A stretch of DNA of 64,000 nucleotides from CAVPMW01 sp963706515 (GTDB taxonomy: Bacteria; Chloroflexota; Anaerolineae; Anaerolineales; UBA4823). Position numbers and translations under genes: made by a program. A model generated the notes under the pieces. That model ran no database searches and was not told the origin of the DNA. It was given only the letters and a program-made list of their open reading frames with translations. Every line of letters begins with the position of its first letter. The first letter of the stretch is position 1. Below, in pieces: positions 1 to 9,032 of this stretch. Location: NCBI GenBank assembly GCA_963706515.1, contig CAVPMW010000007.1:124001-188000 (forward strand), in the 5' to 3' direction.

Positions 1-1
1 T

Positions 2-196
2 GTCCTGCACGAGCACGGGCTCGCTTACCGCGATGCGTTCGACGCGCTGAGCGTATTTGTCTCCACTCCCAGCTTTGCCGGGCTGGTAGTCACGGAATTC
101 AACCCCAATCGAGACCCGGATGGAGCGCTCGCCCGGCGGCTGGTGGATTCGATAGCGCAAGCCATACAGCCTGCATCCCAGCATTGGTTAGTGTGA
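2..196 (+). CDS. Arginase/agmatinase-family protein, C-terminal fragment
   Basis: An open frame enters from the left edge and ends at TGA 194-196, giving about 64 residues. It carries the stretch VVTEFNPNRD followed by an amphipathic helix (ALARRLVDSIAQAI). The Glu-x-Asn-Pro-x-x-Asp pattern near the C-terminus, followed by a final helix, matches the ureohydrolase (arginase, agmatinase, formiminoglutamase) fold. The manganese-binding aspartates of this family would lie upstream of the window and cannot be checked. The substrate is therefore unknown. A strong hairpin follows the stop codon within about 25 bases. Confidence 0.55.
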   Translation, partial: VLHEHGLAYRDAFDALSVFVSTPSFAGLVVTEFNPNRDPDGALARRLVDSIAQAIQPASQHWLV

Positions 197-218
197 CTTT
201 TGCCTGACAGGTAAAATT

Positions 219-270
219 CGAAAAAATGGATGGATTGCGGGCGGATGCCCGCAATCCATCCATTTTTTCG
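219..270 (+). terminator. Perfect 24-bp hairpin, probable bidirectional terminator
   Basis: The arms 219-242 and 247-270 are exact reverse complements around a 4-base loop (GGAT). Each arm contains six A or T at its outer end, so both strands have the GC stem plus U-run layout of an intrinsic terminator. It lies 23 bases after the arginase-like stop codon. It could alternatively be a mobile repeat end. Confidence 0.55.
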
Positions 271-278
271 ATAAAAAA

Positions 279-402
279 CCCTCCCCCGATTTTTGGGGGA
301 GGGGGAAGTTGCCTCCGGCAACTTCGGTGGGGGGCGATTTCCACAAGTTATCAAAAGGAATTCAGGGTGGGGGGCGATTTCCACAAGTTATCAAAAGGAA
401 TT
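279..402. repeat. Two small hairpins followed by a 37-bp direct repeat
   Basis: Positions 279-287 (CCCTCCCCC) pair with 295-303, and 305-313 (GAAGTTGCC) pair with 317-325. Immediately after, a 37-base sequence occurs twice at 326-362 and 366-402, a 40-base period with a 3-base separator (CAG). No coding potential is apparent. Only two copies exist, so it is not a CRISPR array. It may be the remnant of a repeat element, or a replication-slippage duplication. Confidence 0.6.
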
Positions 403-443
403 AATGCAAAAGCAGATTGATGTTCAAAAATTATCTCTATCCC

Positions 444-473
444 TTTACATAATTAGAATATTTGTGCTATAAT
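444..473 (+). promoter_or_regulatory. Sigma70-type promoter with extended -10
   Basis: TTTACA (444-449) and TATAAT (468-473) are separated by 18 bases. TGC directly upstream of the -10 gives an extended -10 element. The first plausible gene downstream is the 49-aa ORF at 868, leaving a long leader of almost 400 bases. Confidence 0.55.
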
Positions 474-867
474 TGAGCAATCCGCCAAAAGAAATTCTAT
501 GATCCTCTAGAAAGATTACGGCGAATTGCTCAGGTGAGTGTTGTGTTGAAATATTTGTTTGTCATTAGCTCACAATCCCGAACCGGATATTCCCCCATTC
601 GTTCCTCTTCGTTTTTTCGCGGAACCAATACCCCAGGGATTGGAATACAGGTTGGGCATTTGCACCGCTTGACTGGGCAAATTTCCAATCGATTCTCTCG
701 CCCTTCTTCACTCCTGCGCTTGTCCAGGTTCTGGTCTTAAACACGGCACGAAAATTGCATCCTCGCCTTCAGGAACATCTCGTGCGACGTGTCCCAGAAT
801 TGGGACTGTAGAGTCAAGCAACCTGCAGAAAAGTCATGGGTGAAACCCGCAATGGGAGGAGGCAAGC
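474..867. other. Intergenic stretch, no gene supported
   Basis: Nothing here has a convincing start site or family signature. An open frame at 534-740 encodes a Ser/Arg-rich sequence of mixed composition without a ribosome-binding site, and I do not regard it as real. The stretch could be an untranslated leader from the promoter at 444-473. Confidence 0.5.
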
Positions 868-1017
868 ATGATCATCGCTCTCCTGGGAATAGTACTGCTG
901 GTAATCCTGTTGCTGCCCCTTTACCGGGGGAGTAAGTTTAAAGAGATCGAGCGTTTGCAGACGATGCGGCGGGCAATGATGGTCCTGCAGGAGAAATACC
1001 GCCGCTATAACCCTTAA
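868..1017 (+). CDS. Small single-pass membrane protein (49 aa)
   Basis: ATG 868 is preceded by the strong ribosome-binding site GGGAGGAGG at about 853-862. Residues 2-18 are almost all Ile, Leu, Val or Ala and would form one transmembrane helix. The rest is a basic, amphipathic helix (KFKEIERLQTMRRAMMVLQ) ending in YRRYNP. The layout suggests an inner-membrane peptide with a cytoplasmic charged tail. The stop codon TAA 1015-1017 overlaps the stop codon of the convergent gene on the other strand. I do not recognise the family. The strong SD and composition make it likely to be expressed. Confidence 0.6.
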   Translation: MIIALLGIVLLVILLLPLYRGSKFKEIERLQTMRRAMMVLQEKYRRYNP

Positions 1018-2284
1018 CCCCTGACAGTGCGCAGCAGGGCTTCCCCGAACCTCTCGATCTCCTCTACAGTATTGTAGTGCGCCGGTCCTACGCGCACCAT
1101 TCCGCCGCTCTCTTCCACCCCCAGCCTCTCGGTGACGGCTAAGGCGTAATAATTCCCATCCCAGACGTAAATATTGGCTTCGTCCAGCGCCTCGGCGATC
1201 CGTCGCGGGGACCAGCTTTTGTGGGTAAAGCTCACCGTAGGGGCGCGCTCTTCCAGCCGCCGGCGGTCAGTCAGACCGTAAACCGTCACGCCGGGGGTCT
1301 CCTCCAGCACGTCAAGCAGAGCACGAGACAGCTCGTACTCGTACGCACGGATCGCGCTCATCGCCTGCTTCAGGTGTAAACGCCGTCCGCCGAATCCCTC
1401 GCCGTAGCTCTCAGCATAGCTCTCGGCGTATTCCCCACCGAAGGTCTCCCCAAGCCAGTCTAAGTACTCGATCGCCCCAAGCACTCCGGCGATGCCTTCG
1501 TGGTTTTGGGTGCCTGTCTCGAACTTTCCCGGCGGGTCTCCCGGGGCAGGGCGTACTTTGTATGCGCTCAGCTCGTCCAACAGCGCGTACTTACCGTAGA
1601 GCACGCCGACGTGCGGTCCGAAAAACTTATACGCCGAGCAGACCAGGAAATCGCATCCCAATCCTTGCACATCGATCGGTCCATGAGGGGCGTAATGCAC
1701 TGAATCGACATACACCAGCGCCCCTGCCTCGTGCGCCATGCGGGTTAATTGGCCTGCCGGGTTGATGGTCCCCAGTGCATTCGAGGCGTAACCAAACGCC
1801 ACCAGGCGCGGCCGGCCTTCCAGGGCTTTCGGAAGCTCTCCAGGTCTAAGGTGCCATTTTCGGGATGAAAGTCCACCCAACGGACCGTACAGCCGCGGTC
1901 TTGCGCCGCCAGGACCCAGGGTGTGATGTTGGCGTCGTGGTCCAGCCGGGTGACGACGATCTCGTCGCCGGGCTTCCAGGTGCGGGCAATGGCGCGGCTG
2001 ACCGAGAATGTCAGGCTGGTCATATTATTGCCGAAAACGATCTCCTCCGGTCGGGAGGCGTTTAAGAAATCGGCCAAAGCTGCTCGCGCCTCTGCAAGAA
2101 TCGCATCCGAGTCGCGGCTGGTCGCGAAAGCGCCATCGTGGTTGGCATTGCACTCAACCAGGTACGACTGCAAGCGGTCGAGCGAAGCCTGGGCAATCTG
2201 GGTGCCTCCGGGGTTGTCGAAAAAGATCGCCGGACGGTTTAATGCCGGGAATTTGGCGCGGATCATGGGCAAGTCGAGGGGCAT
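1014..2284 (-). CDS. Cysteine desulfurase-like class V aminotransferase (frameshifted)
   Basis: A PLP-dependent fold-type I enzyme related to SufS/CsdA-like cysteine desulfurases. The N-terminal piece (start 2284) has FFDNPGGTQIAQ, the substrate and PLP phosphate loop FGNNMTSLTFSVSRA, and the LDHDANITPW motif. The C-terminal piece has VYVDSVHYAPHGPIDV and the catalytic lysine in SAYKFFGPH. The frame changes near 1830-1840, in the segment reading DLES..LPKALEG, consistent with an extra AG dinucleotide or one missing base. The repaired length of about 420 residues is normal. There is a Ser/Tyr/Gly-rich insertion (repeated YAESYAESYGEGFGG) around 1400-1440. It is not next to suf or isc genes, so its sulfur acceptor or alternative substrate is unknown. 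Confidence 0.8.
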
Positions 2285-2347
2285 GGGAACACTCCGGGCT
2301 AAATTGTAGGATGTCGATCAGGACGATCTGGCGAGGAAATTATACGC

Positions 2348-3981
2348 CTATCTCTCCACCAGGGTCAAAAATAATTGGATGTCTGTCGGCATCACCGTCA
2401 CGGTATCGACCATGGATGACGAAGCGATACCCCATTTCAAATAAAGTGTGACCGTGTACCAGGCATAATTGGTCATCCCCGGCAGCGTGTAGGAACGGGC
2501 CCCGAGAGGTATGAGATCGATCGGTGATGGTATATCCCCTGTTGGACCGGTATACTCAATCCTCCAGCCGGTAGCGAGATCCGGAAGAGGAGCGCTCACT
2601 GTCCAATTCAGGTGGATAGTGTGACTGCTCGGTGTCGCCTGCAGATGGACAGCACGGTTGTACTCGTCCGCTCCAATGTCCGGAGAGGCTGTTGGCAAGG
2701 CGCAACTCCCCGTCGATGTCATCGCTTACGTCCGCTTGAGAGGTACCCTGATCGATCGCGGAGGTCGCAGCGGGAAGGAGATGCAGATCACCCGAGGCGG
2801 CTGACACGAACCAGCTCGCCTGGGCGTTGCTGAGATTGCTGAGCAGCGTGCCGCTGGCTCCATCGCGCTCGTGCATCGGGAAATTAACCAGGTTGTCCGC
2901 GATTACGGGGTTCGCATTCGGAAAACGCCACTCAATCGAAGAAAACGAATCCGCTGCCTGGTTGGAATAAACCGAGTTATTCAGTACGCGTGCATTGCAT
3001 GCGTTCCACAGGCAGATCCCGCAGTCGAAACCGGATCCCGAAGCGAACAAGGCGCTGCTGTTTGCAGAAACAAAGTTATTGCGGACGACGCCTCCGTAAT
3101 GATCGATGTAGCCGCTCGCGCTCGGACAGGCATTATCCGAGTAAGTCCGCCCGGTCCCGCTGGTCACCAGCCCAAACCCGACGCCGCGGGCATTATTGAT
3201 CAGCATGTTGCGCTCGACCAGCGTATCTCGACTGCCGGTCCAGGCGTGAATGGCATGCTCGGAAAGGCCTTGTGCGCACCAAAACCCTTCTATAAGGTTG
3301 TCGCGAATATCCCAGCCCCTGGACTGGTGAGCATCGACGCCGCCGGTATAACAGTTATCCCGGATCTGCGACCTCCCTGCGTCGGTTAGCTCGATATGCG
3401 AGCAGGCGACGATTCCGTTATCGGTGTAGTGACCGCCGGGGACCGGGTTGATCTTGATCGCCTGCTGTCCTGGGTCGATGATATGTACGTTATAGATGTA
3501 AGTGTTGAGTGTGTCGCTGCTATCAGAGCTCATCACATGGATGGGATGATTGTACGCCTTACGCAGTGTCAGGTTGGCAATCGTCACATGCGAGGCGACG
3601 ATCTGGGCGATCTCGGTCGTGGCGTAATTGCCATCCAGAACCACGGCCTCCCGGTTCCCACTCGCAGATCGCAGGGTTACGTCTGGGACGTCAAACCGCA
3701 GGTACTCGCCATTGAGGTTATAGGTGCCATCGGCGACCAGGATCGTGGTGCCTTGCGTCGCAGTGTTTACCGCATCGACCAGCTGGTCTACGGTGGAAAC
3801 ATTTACGATATTGCCGCCGGGGGCGGAAGCGCGGGGCAGTTCACACCCGAATAGGAATCAACCCCCAAAGTGCTCCCGGACGGGCGTGACTCGCTGCCGC
3901 AGCCCCACCGGAATAGGGTATGCTCCCTGCAACGATTAATATTAGAGATAAAAACATTCCCGGGAAGATGATTTTCTTCAT
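2348..3981 (-). CDS. Exported right-handed parallel beta-helix protein (frameshifted)
   Basis: ATG 3981 begins a clear signal peptide: MKKIIFPGMF, then a Leu/Ile core and a small-residue cleavage region (GGAAAASHA). The body is a long series of Asn/Ile/Val-rich rungs (VTIANLTLRKA, DIRDNLIEGFW, VVRNNFVSANSS, VLNNSVYSNQA), typical of pectate-lyase or NosD-like beta-helices that bind or cut polysaccharides. A fibronectin-like or beta-sandwich tail (HTIHLNWTVSAPLPDLATGW) follows an SPDIGADEYN motif common in such surface proteins. Three breaks are needed, near 3890, 3815 and 2690. Catalytic residues cannot be assigned from sequence alone. It could be an adhesin or a carbohydrate-active enzyme. 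Confidence 0.72.
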
Positions 3982-4053
3982 AGTAAATCTCCGCGTCGTC
4001 CTCCTGGGATGAAGAATCCATCCTGCCAGCCAGTGGCTCCAGGTCGGCTATTT

Positions 4054-4165
4054 AAGCAAACCGCTGATAATATGTTTAAATAATCGTCGCTCTACTTAGC
4101 GGTTTGCTCCAGTGATTGGCCGTATTTGCGCTGAATTTTATGAAGTTACTTTCGGCCAATCACAT
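4054..4165 (+). repeat. Dispersed two-hairpin repeat, copy A
   Basis: This element of about 112 bp recurs at 16598-16709 in the same orientation. Hairpin 1 has arms 4056-4065 (GCAAACCGCT) and 4098-4107, perfectly paired. Hairpin 2 has arms 4112-4121 (GTGATTGGCC) and 4154-4163, also perfectly paired. It is non-coding and lies upstream of the beta-helix gene. A MITE-like or REP-like element is likely. Confidence 0.7.
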
Positions 4166-4419
4166 AGTTAGATCTTTCATTTCTATTATAGGACAGGCTC
4201 ACCCCGGTTCATATCCCCCATTAGTCATGCGTCTGATTCAGACTGGCCAATACCCGTACGTGCACTCCAGGGCTGATCCGATTATAGTAAGGCGGCTTGA
4301 GTACAGGTGGAGTAACATCCACGTACGCGTGCGACATACCAGGAGCGCTGCGCGCGTAAACTCTCGGCAGGAGCATGCTGGCAAGGCAATCCTGGATTAA
4401 TCAGGACCGCGTCGCCCGC
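4166..4419. other. Intergenic region, no gene supported
   Basis: An open frame on the plus strand runs through here (4116-4400) but starts inside the repeat and has no ribosome-binding site or recognisable features. Imperfect self-complementary bits (CCCGTACGTG near 4253 and CCACGTACG near 4319) are visible. No function can be assigned. Confidence 0.4.
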
Positions 4420-4866
4420 TCAGCCAGGCGCATCCAAACGCGGGCCAGATAGCTTCTCAATTGCAACGAGGATGGTGCACAGGGTCAACCCGGCTGCCCC
4501 GGGAAAGTAGAAGCCGCCAATACTGAAACCTGAGATGAAGCTCGCCAGCAGCATTAATATCGAGAGGCCAGCCAGCAAAAGGAGATTTCCCCGCCATGCT
4601 GCGATTGCGCCAGTGACGAGAGCCGCAGAAAATGCCAGCATGATCGCTATGGAGATTGGCTCAGCATAGGAAACCCAGCTCTGCTCACCGGAATACTGCG
4701 TGCTGGTGGGAAGCTCTCCCTGGTTGGCAGATACGCTCACACCCTGGAAGGAGACCGTGGCAAAAAACAGGAAATATACAGCAACCAGGACTGCCCAAAG
4801 CGCGACTGCGATTGCCAGGATCCGGATGGAAATATGCAGTAATTTGGAGATATTCAGTAATTTCAT
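4420..4866 (-). CDS. Four-helix integral membrane protein of unknown function
   Basis: About 148 residues starting at ATG 4866 (MKLLNISKLL). An upstream TTG at 4875 is in frame, but ATG 4866 sits just behind a GAGGG ribosome-binding site. Hydrophobic segments occupy roughly residues 13-36, 71-88, 92-108 and 112-134, with a short extracytoplasmic loop (SVSANQGELPTSTQYSGEQSW) between the first two. It is the last gene of the ABC-efflux operon, 26 bases after the permease, so it may be an accessory of that transporter. I do not recognise the family. Confidence 0.6.
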   Translation of the reverse strand: MKLLNISKLLHISIRILAIAVALWAVLVAVYFLFFATVSFQGVSVSANQGELPTSTQYSGEQSWVSYAEPISIAIMLAFSAALVTGAIAAWRGNLLLLAGLSILMLLASFISGFSIGGFYFPGAAGLTLCTILVAIEKLSGPRLDAPG

Positions 4867-4891
4867 ATCCCTCAAAGTGCGTTATTCAATT

Positions 4892-6133
4892 TTACTCGTA
4901 GCGCAGCGCTTCTACCGGCTGCAAGCGGGCGGCGCGGGTCGCCGGGTAGATCCCAAAGAACAACCCGACAGCCATCGAGAACAGCGTAGCCAGCAGCACG
5001 CTATCCAAGCTGACGACAGGCGTAATCGCTGAGCCGCCCAGCTGCACCTGTCCTATCAGGCGTGCGATGGACCAGCCCACGATAATACCGATAATTCCAC
5101 CTAATAAGCTGAGCACCATCGATTCAACCAGGAACTGAGTGAGGATATCTCTCCGTCGGGCGCCGATCGCTTTACGCAGCCCGATCTCCCGGGTGCGCTC
5201 GCTGACCGTCGTGAGCATGATGTTCATGATCCCGATGCCGCCTACCATCAGGGAAATCCCGGCGATACCTCCCAGGAACAGGGTTAAGGTATTCGTTACC
5301 GAGGTAGCAGCTCCCAGCGAATCCTGCTGGCTGATTACGGTAAAATCGTCCTGCCCGGGTGTGGTATTGTGCCTCTGTCGCAAGGTATCTGTCACGGCAG
5401 TGACCACGCTCGCCACCGCCCCAGAAGTGGCAGCCTTCACATTGATCTGGTTGATCACGTTCGCCCCGCGGAAGCGCCCTGCGCTCGCCAGGCGGGTCTG
5501 AGCAGTGGAAAGCGGCACGAGTACCTGGTCATCTTGATTTAAGAAACCGGTGCCGCCCTTGCTGGCGAGCACACCGACTACTCGATAAGGTTGGCCATTC
5601 ACCCGCACGCTTTGCCCGACTGCGCCTGCAGTGTTGCCAAACAACGTTTCAGCCACCGCACTCCCCAGGACGATCACGGAAGAGCGGGCGACCTGGTTAG
5701 AATCGGAGATAAATTCTCCATCCGCCATGGTCATCGAATGTACAGTCTGGTAATCCGGGGTGACGCCGAGCAGGCGGGTATTGGTATTTTGACCCAAATA
5801 GGTGAGCTGGGCGCGCCCGTCTGCCTCGGGAGCCACGGCGACCACGTCGGGAAGCGAAGCCAGGGCGTTCGCGTCGTCAATGGTGAGCGTCGCTGCCTGA
5901 CCCTGGGCGGTTCTCACGCCTCCCTCCTGGGTGCTTCCCGGGATGACGTACACCAGGTTCGTGCCGATACTTTCGATCTGGTTGGTAATCGAGGCCTGCG
6001 CCCCGCGACCGATCGAGAGCATGGCGATGACAGCCGCCACGCCGATCACGATGCCGAGCACGGTCAGTACGGAGCGCAGCTTATTCGCGCTCAGGCTTTC
6101 AAGCGCTTCGAGTAGATTTCGAGAAATGCTCAT
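4892..6133 (-). CDS. MacB-type ABC transporter permease (FtsX-like)
   Basis: The 413-residue protein has one N-terminal transmembrane helix (residues 20-42, LRSVLTVLGIVIGVAAVIAML), a large extracytoplasmic MacB-type core domain of about 230 residues, and three C-terminal helices. Between the latter lies the coupling motif TREIGLRKAIGARRRDILTQF. This is the mechanotransmission family (MacB, LolC/E, FtsX). It would pair with the ATPase encoded 4 bases upstream to export small molecules or peptides, or move lipoproteins, driven from the cytoplasm. Its order with an HlyD-type adaptor points to MacAB-like efflux. The gene is intact. Confidence 0.9.
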   Translation of the reverse strand: MSISRNLLEALESLSANKLRSVLTVLGIVIGVAAVIAMLSIGRGAQASITNQIESIGTNLVYVIPGSTQEGGVRTAQGQAATLTIDDANALASLPDVVAVAPEADGRAQLTYLGQNTNTRLLGVTPDYQTVHSMTMADGEFISDSNQVARSSVIVLGSAVAETLFGNTAGAVGQSVRVNGQPYRVVGVLASKGGTGFLNQDDQVLVPLSTAQTRLASAGRFRGANVINQINVKAATSGAVASVVTAVTDTLRQRHNTTPGQDDFTVISQQDSLGAATSVTNTLTLFLGGIAGISLMVGGIGIMNIMLTTVSERTREIGLRKAIGARRRDILTQFLVESMVLSLLGGIIGIIVGWSIARLIGQVQLGGSAITPVVSLDSVLLATLFSMAVGLFFGIYPATRAARLQPVEALRYE

Positions 6134-6137
6134 CGTC

Positions 6138-6830
6138 TCACCCGTTATCGATCAAACCATCGCGTAAGTGGATAATCCGCTGGGTATACGAGGCAATCGT
6201 TGGGTCGTGGGTAACGATAATTAACGTCAACCCGCGCGATTGGTTCAATCCCAGCAGCAAATTCATGATTTCCATCCCGGTATGCGAATCCAGGTTTCCG
6301 GTAGGCTCATCCGCCAGGATCAAGTCGGGCTCGTTGATCAGGGAACGGGCAATCGCCACGCGCTGCTGCTGGCCTCCGGAAAGCTCCGTTGGGCGGTGGT
6401 TCATCCGGTCCCCCAATCCCACCGCCTCGAGGATGGATTCAGCGTGCTCCTTGATTTCTTTTTGCGTTTTCTTACTGCCGTTTCCATTCCCATAGAACAA
6501 TGGCATCTCGACGTTCCGGCGAATACTCGCCCGCGGCAGAAGGTTGAACTGCTGGAAGACGAAGCCGATCTTACGGTTGCGGATGGCAGCCAGCTCGTCA
6601 TCGTTCAGCTCGGCCATATTTCTGCCATCGAACAGGTACTGCCCGCTGGTCGGTAAATCCAGACAGCCGAGGATATTCATAAGCGTGCTCTTGCCCGAAC
6701 CCGACTGTCCCATAATGGAAATCGCTTCCCCACGTTCAATTTGGAAGGATATACCCTGCAGAGCGGGCACTTCCACGCTGCCCAGGTAATATATTTTAGT
6801 CAGGTCGATTACCTCGATCATTGCGGACAT
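6138..6830 (-). CDS. ABC transporter ATPase (MacB/LolD type)
   Basis: The 230-residue protein contains Walker A GQSGSGKST (residues 41-49), a Q-loop (VFQQFNLLPR), the signature LSGGQQQRVAIARSL, Walker B LILADEPTGNLDS and the H-loop histidine in IIVTHDP. The DEPTGNLDS form is characteristic of the LolD/MacB/FtsE subgroup that works with FtsX-like permeases. It starts inside the upstream gene (13-base overlap) and ends 4 bases before the permease, so all three are translationally coupled. Confidence 0.93.
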   Translation of the reverse strand: MSAMIEVIDLTKIYYLGSVEVPALQGISFQIERGEAISIMGQSGSGKSTLMNILGCLDLPTSGQYLFDGRNMAELNDDELAAIRNRKIGFVFQQFNLLPRASIRRNVEMPLFYGNGNGSKKTQKEIKEHAESILEAVGLGDRMNHRPTELSGGQQQRVAIARSLINEPDLILADEPTGNLDSHTGMEIMNLLLGLNQSRGLTLIIVTHDPTIASYTQRIIHLRDGLIDNG

Positions 6831-7354
6831 ATCAGGGTGCCGGAGTCGGAGCTAGTGTTCGGTGGATTGAGATTGAGGATCATGATCTGCTCGGCAGTGA
6901 TATTCCCATTCGAGTCGCGCTGACCGGTGACCAACACGCGTACTCCCGGCTGGAGATCAGCGAGCGTGCCGTCCGCGGACTTCTGGATCCGTGTGGCATC
7001 GCTGAGATTTACGGTAGTGACATCCTGCGCGGTGCTGATCGTCAAGGAATTATTTTCGACGGTCTTGATTTGACCGGTAACCCCACCGCCAAAGCCATTT
7101 CGTCTCTGCTGACCTGCGCTATTATTGCCTGCAGCATTGCCTGCATTTCCGGAACCTCCTCCGAAGAAGAACGTTCCGCCTGCATCGCCATTCGGCCCGC
7201 CATTCAATCCACGCGAGGCCAGGAACTGCGCCCGGACTGCATTCGCCTGGTTGCGTTGATATGCCATACCACCGGCGAAGCTGCCTGCGGCAATAACAAG
7301 GGCAAGAACGACAGCCCCTACGATAATCAAAATTTTCTTCATGTCTTCCTCCAA
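6818..7354 (-). CDS. Membrane-anchored DUF5666-like OB-fold protein
   Basis: The 178-residue protein has an N-terminal anchor (residues 5-28, ILIIVGAVVLALVIAAGSFAGG), a Gly/Asn-rich low-complexity spacer (about residues 48-92), then a compact beta domain. That domain has the pattern GQIKTVENNSLTISTAQDVTTVNLSDATRIQ and GVRVLVTGQRDSNGNITAEQIM, as in DUF5666 and related OB-folds. It probably sits on the outer face of the membrane. Its place between the adaptor and ATPase genes suggests a role in assembling or tuning the efflux complex, but no direct function is known. Confidence 0.65.
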   Translation of the reverse strand: MEEDMKKILIIVGAVVLALVIAAGSFAGGMAYQRNQANAVRAQFLASRGLNGGPNGDAGGTFFFGGGSGNAGNAAGNNSAGQQRRNGFGGGVTGQIKTVENNSLTISTAQDVTTVNLSDATRIQKSADGTLADLQPGVRVLVTGQRDSNGNITAEQIMILNLNPPNTSSDSGTLICPQ

Positions 7355-7427
7355 AATTCTGAAACTGTTTTATCTCTCGCCAGCCAAAGGCTGGAGCAAG
7401 TCAAAAAGCACCATTTAGATCCCTGGA

Positions 7428-9011
7428 TTAGCGGACGAAAAATGCGCCGCCACCGAAGCCGCCACCCGGGCCGCGATTCGTATTCGTGGTTGCTGCAGAT
7501 GCATTTATGAGCACCGTGTCGCCTTCCTGGAGCTGGCTGCCGGAGACCTCACTCATGGTCTCGTTGGTCAAGCCGACTGTAACCGGGACCTGGATTTGCT
7601 GACCTTCGAAGAGCACTGTGACCGTTCGTTGGCCCCCGGTCGCTCGGAGCGCCTGGTTTGGCACTGTCAATACATCCTGGTGCTCGGCGATCACGGTATT
7701 CACTGCGGCGGTCATCCCCGGCTTGAGATTGGCATCCGGGTTGGTAATCTTAAGCGTCACCGGGTAATTTACGACTCCCTGCGAGCTGGTCCCAACGACA
7801 CCGATCTCTTCGACCTCAGCGTTGTAATCCTTATTCGGGACTGCATCGAAGGTGAGCTGTGCCTGTTGGCCTACCTTAAGGTTGTTGACATCGACCTCAG
7901 AAACTTGCACGTCCACCAACACAGATGACAGATCATCGATGCGGAATGCATTCGAATCCGAGCTAACCAGGTCACCGGGCAGGATATTCACATCGGTGAT
8001 TGTCCCTGCGAACGGTGCGAGTATATGCACCTGTTCGAGAGTAGCCTTAGCAGCTTCCACGGCTGCCTGTGCCGCAGCGATATCATCCGGGTTGGGGCCA
8101 TCCTTCACTTGCTCCCAGGCACGCTGGGCGTCTGCCAGCTTGGCTTCTGCCAGCATAATTTCTGGGGAGTCGGGCCCATTCTTCAAAGCATCGTAATTCG
8201 ACTGCGCAGTCGCGAGGCTGGCCTGGGCTACAGCCAGGTCGCCATCAGCTTTGGCGATATCGATCGCGCTTGGGTTTTGGATGTACCAGTTATAGGTGGC
8301 ATAAGCCGTATCCATTTTCTGTTTCGCCGTCAGCAGGTTCTTGAGGGCTTGCACGCGATCGGGACTCGTCAGGCGTTTTTGATCCACCTTATTGAAAGCC
8401 TGCAAGGCATCCTTATAATCATTCTTAGCCAGCAAATAATTCGTCTCAGCATTCTGCACGACCAGCGGATCGGTGGAATGAGCGTAATTCATTGCGTTCC
8501 GCTTGTTCTGGGCATCCTTGACCGCCTGCTGAGCATTCGCCACATCTAATTGTGCCTGGGCTGCTTGTGTTGCATTCGTCTGTTTTAGATCATCCAATGC
8601 TTTTTGTGCATCTGCCACGTCCTGAGATGCCTGGGCTTGAGCAACCTTGGAATTCTGCAGGTCGTCCAGAGTCTTCTGGGCATCGATCAGGGTCTGTTTG
8701 GCATTGATCATGCTCGATGACAATGAATTCGGGTCGAGCGTTGCCAGCTCTTGACCTGCCTGGACCTTATCCCCGGTTTTAACGTTAATTTTGTCTACCC
8801 TGCCCGAGGTTTGCCAGGTGAGATCCGCGCTTTGACCATAACGGATCGTTCCAGCCGAATTCAGGGTTGAGTCGATTGTCCCGCGCTGAACCGTTGCCGT
8901 CTGTAAATTCGGCGTATTGGTCTGGCGCCCACTGGCAAGCGCCCTGTAGGAGAGACCACCGGCAACCAGAATGACGACCACAATTGCAATAATCCACCAA
9001 AATCTTTTCAT
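7428..9011 (-). CDS. HlyD/MacA-type efflux adaptor protein
   Basis: The 527-residue protein has an N-terminal membrane anchor (residues 5-23) and a biotinyl-lipoyl-like half (INVKTGDKVQAGQELATLDPNSL). A very long Ala/Gln/Asp-rich coiled-coil hairpin (about residues 95-320, many AQASLATAQSNYDAL-like heptads) follows. Then come the second lipoyl half (ILAPFAGTITDVNILPGDLV) and beta-barrel and membrane-proximal domains. The C-terminal tail is Gly-rich. The hairpin is longer than in most MacA proteins. It is first in line after the sensor-kinase gene and should connect the MacB-like permease to the cell envelope. The gene is intact. Confidence 0.88.
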   Translation of the reverse strand: MKRFWWIIAIVVVILVAGGLSYRALASGRQTNTPNLQTATVQRGTIDSTLNSAGTIRYGQSADLTWQTSGRVDKINVKTGDKVQAGQELATLDPNSLSSSMINAKQTLIDAQKTLDDLQNSKVAQAQASQDVADAQKALDDLKQTNATQAAQAQLDVANAQQAVKDAQNKRNAMNYAHSTDPLVVQNAETNYLLAKNDYKDALQAFNKVDQKRLTSPDRVQALKNLLTAKQKMDTAYATYNWYIQNPSAIDIAKADGDLAVAQASLATAQSNYDALKNGPDSPEIMLAEAKLADAQRAWEQVKDGPNPDDIAAAQAAVEAAKATLEQVHILAPFAGTITDVNILPGDLVSSDSNAFRIDDLSSVLVDVQVSEVDVNNLKVGQQAQLTFDAVPNKDYNAEVEEIGVVGTSSQGVVNYPVTLKITNPDANLKPGMTAAVNTVIAEHQDVLTVPNQALRATGGQRTVTVLFEGQQIQVPVTVGLTNETMSEVSGSQLQEGDTVLINASAATTNTNRGPGGGFGGGAFFVR

Positions 9012-9032
9012 TTCTTCCTCCTAAGGAATTAG

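Noticed and set aside
25..384. 119-aa open frame on the minus strand
   Set aside because: Runs across the hairpins and direct repeats and opposite the arginase-like frame; no start signal.
326..402. Direct repeats as a mini CRISPR
   Set aside because: Only two copies with a 3-base separator and no cas genes.
534..740. 68-aa open frame on the plus strand
   Set aside because: No ribosome-binding site and no protein-like pattern; lies in the leader behind the promoter at 444-473.
1400..1445. Tyr/Glu/Ser repeat in the aminotransferase as a separate repeat locus
   Set aside because: Short in-frame coding repeat (three near-copies) within a surface loop of the enzyme; no wider repeat structure.
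4116..4400. 94-aa open frame on the plus strand
   Set aside because: Starts inside a dispersed repeat, no SD, composition unlike neighbours.
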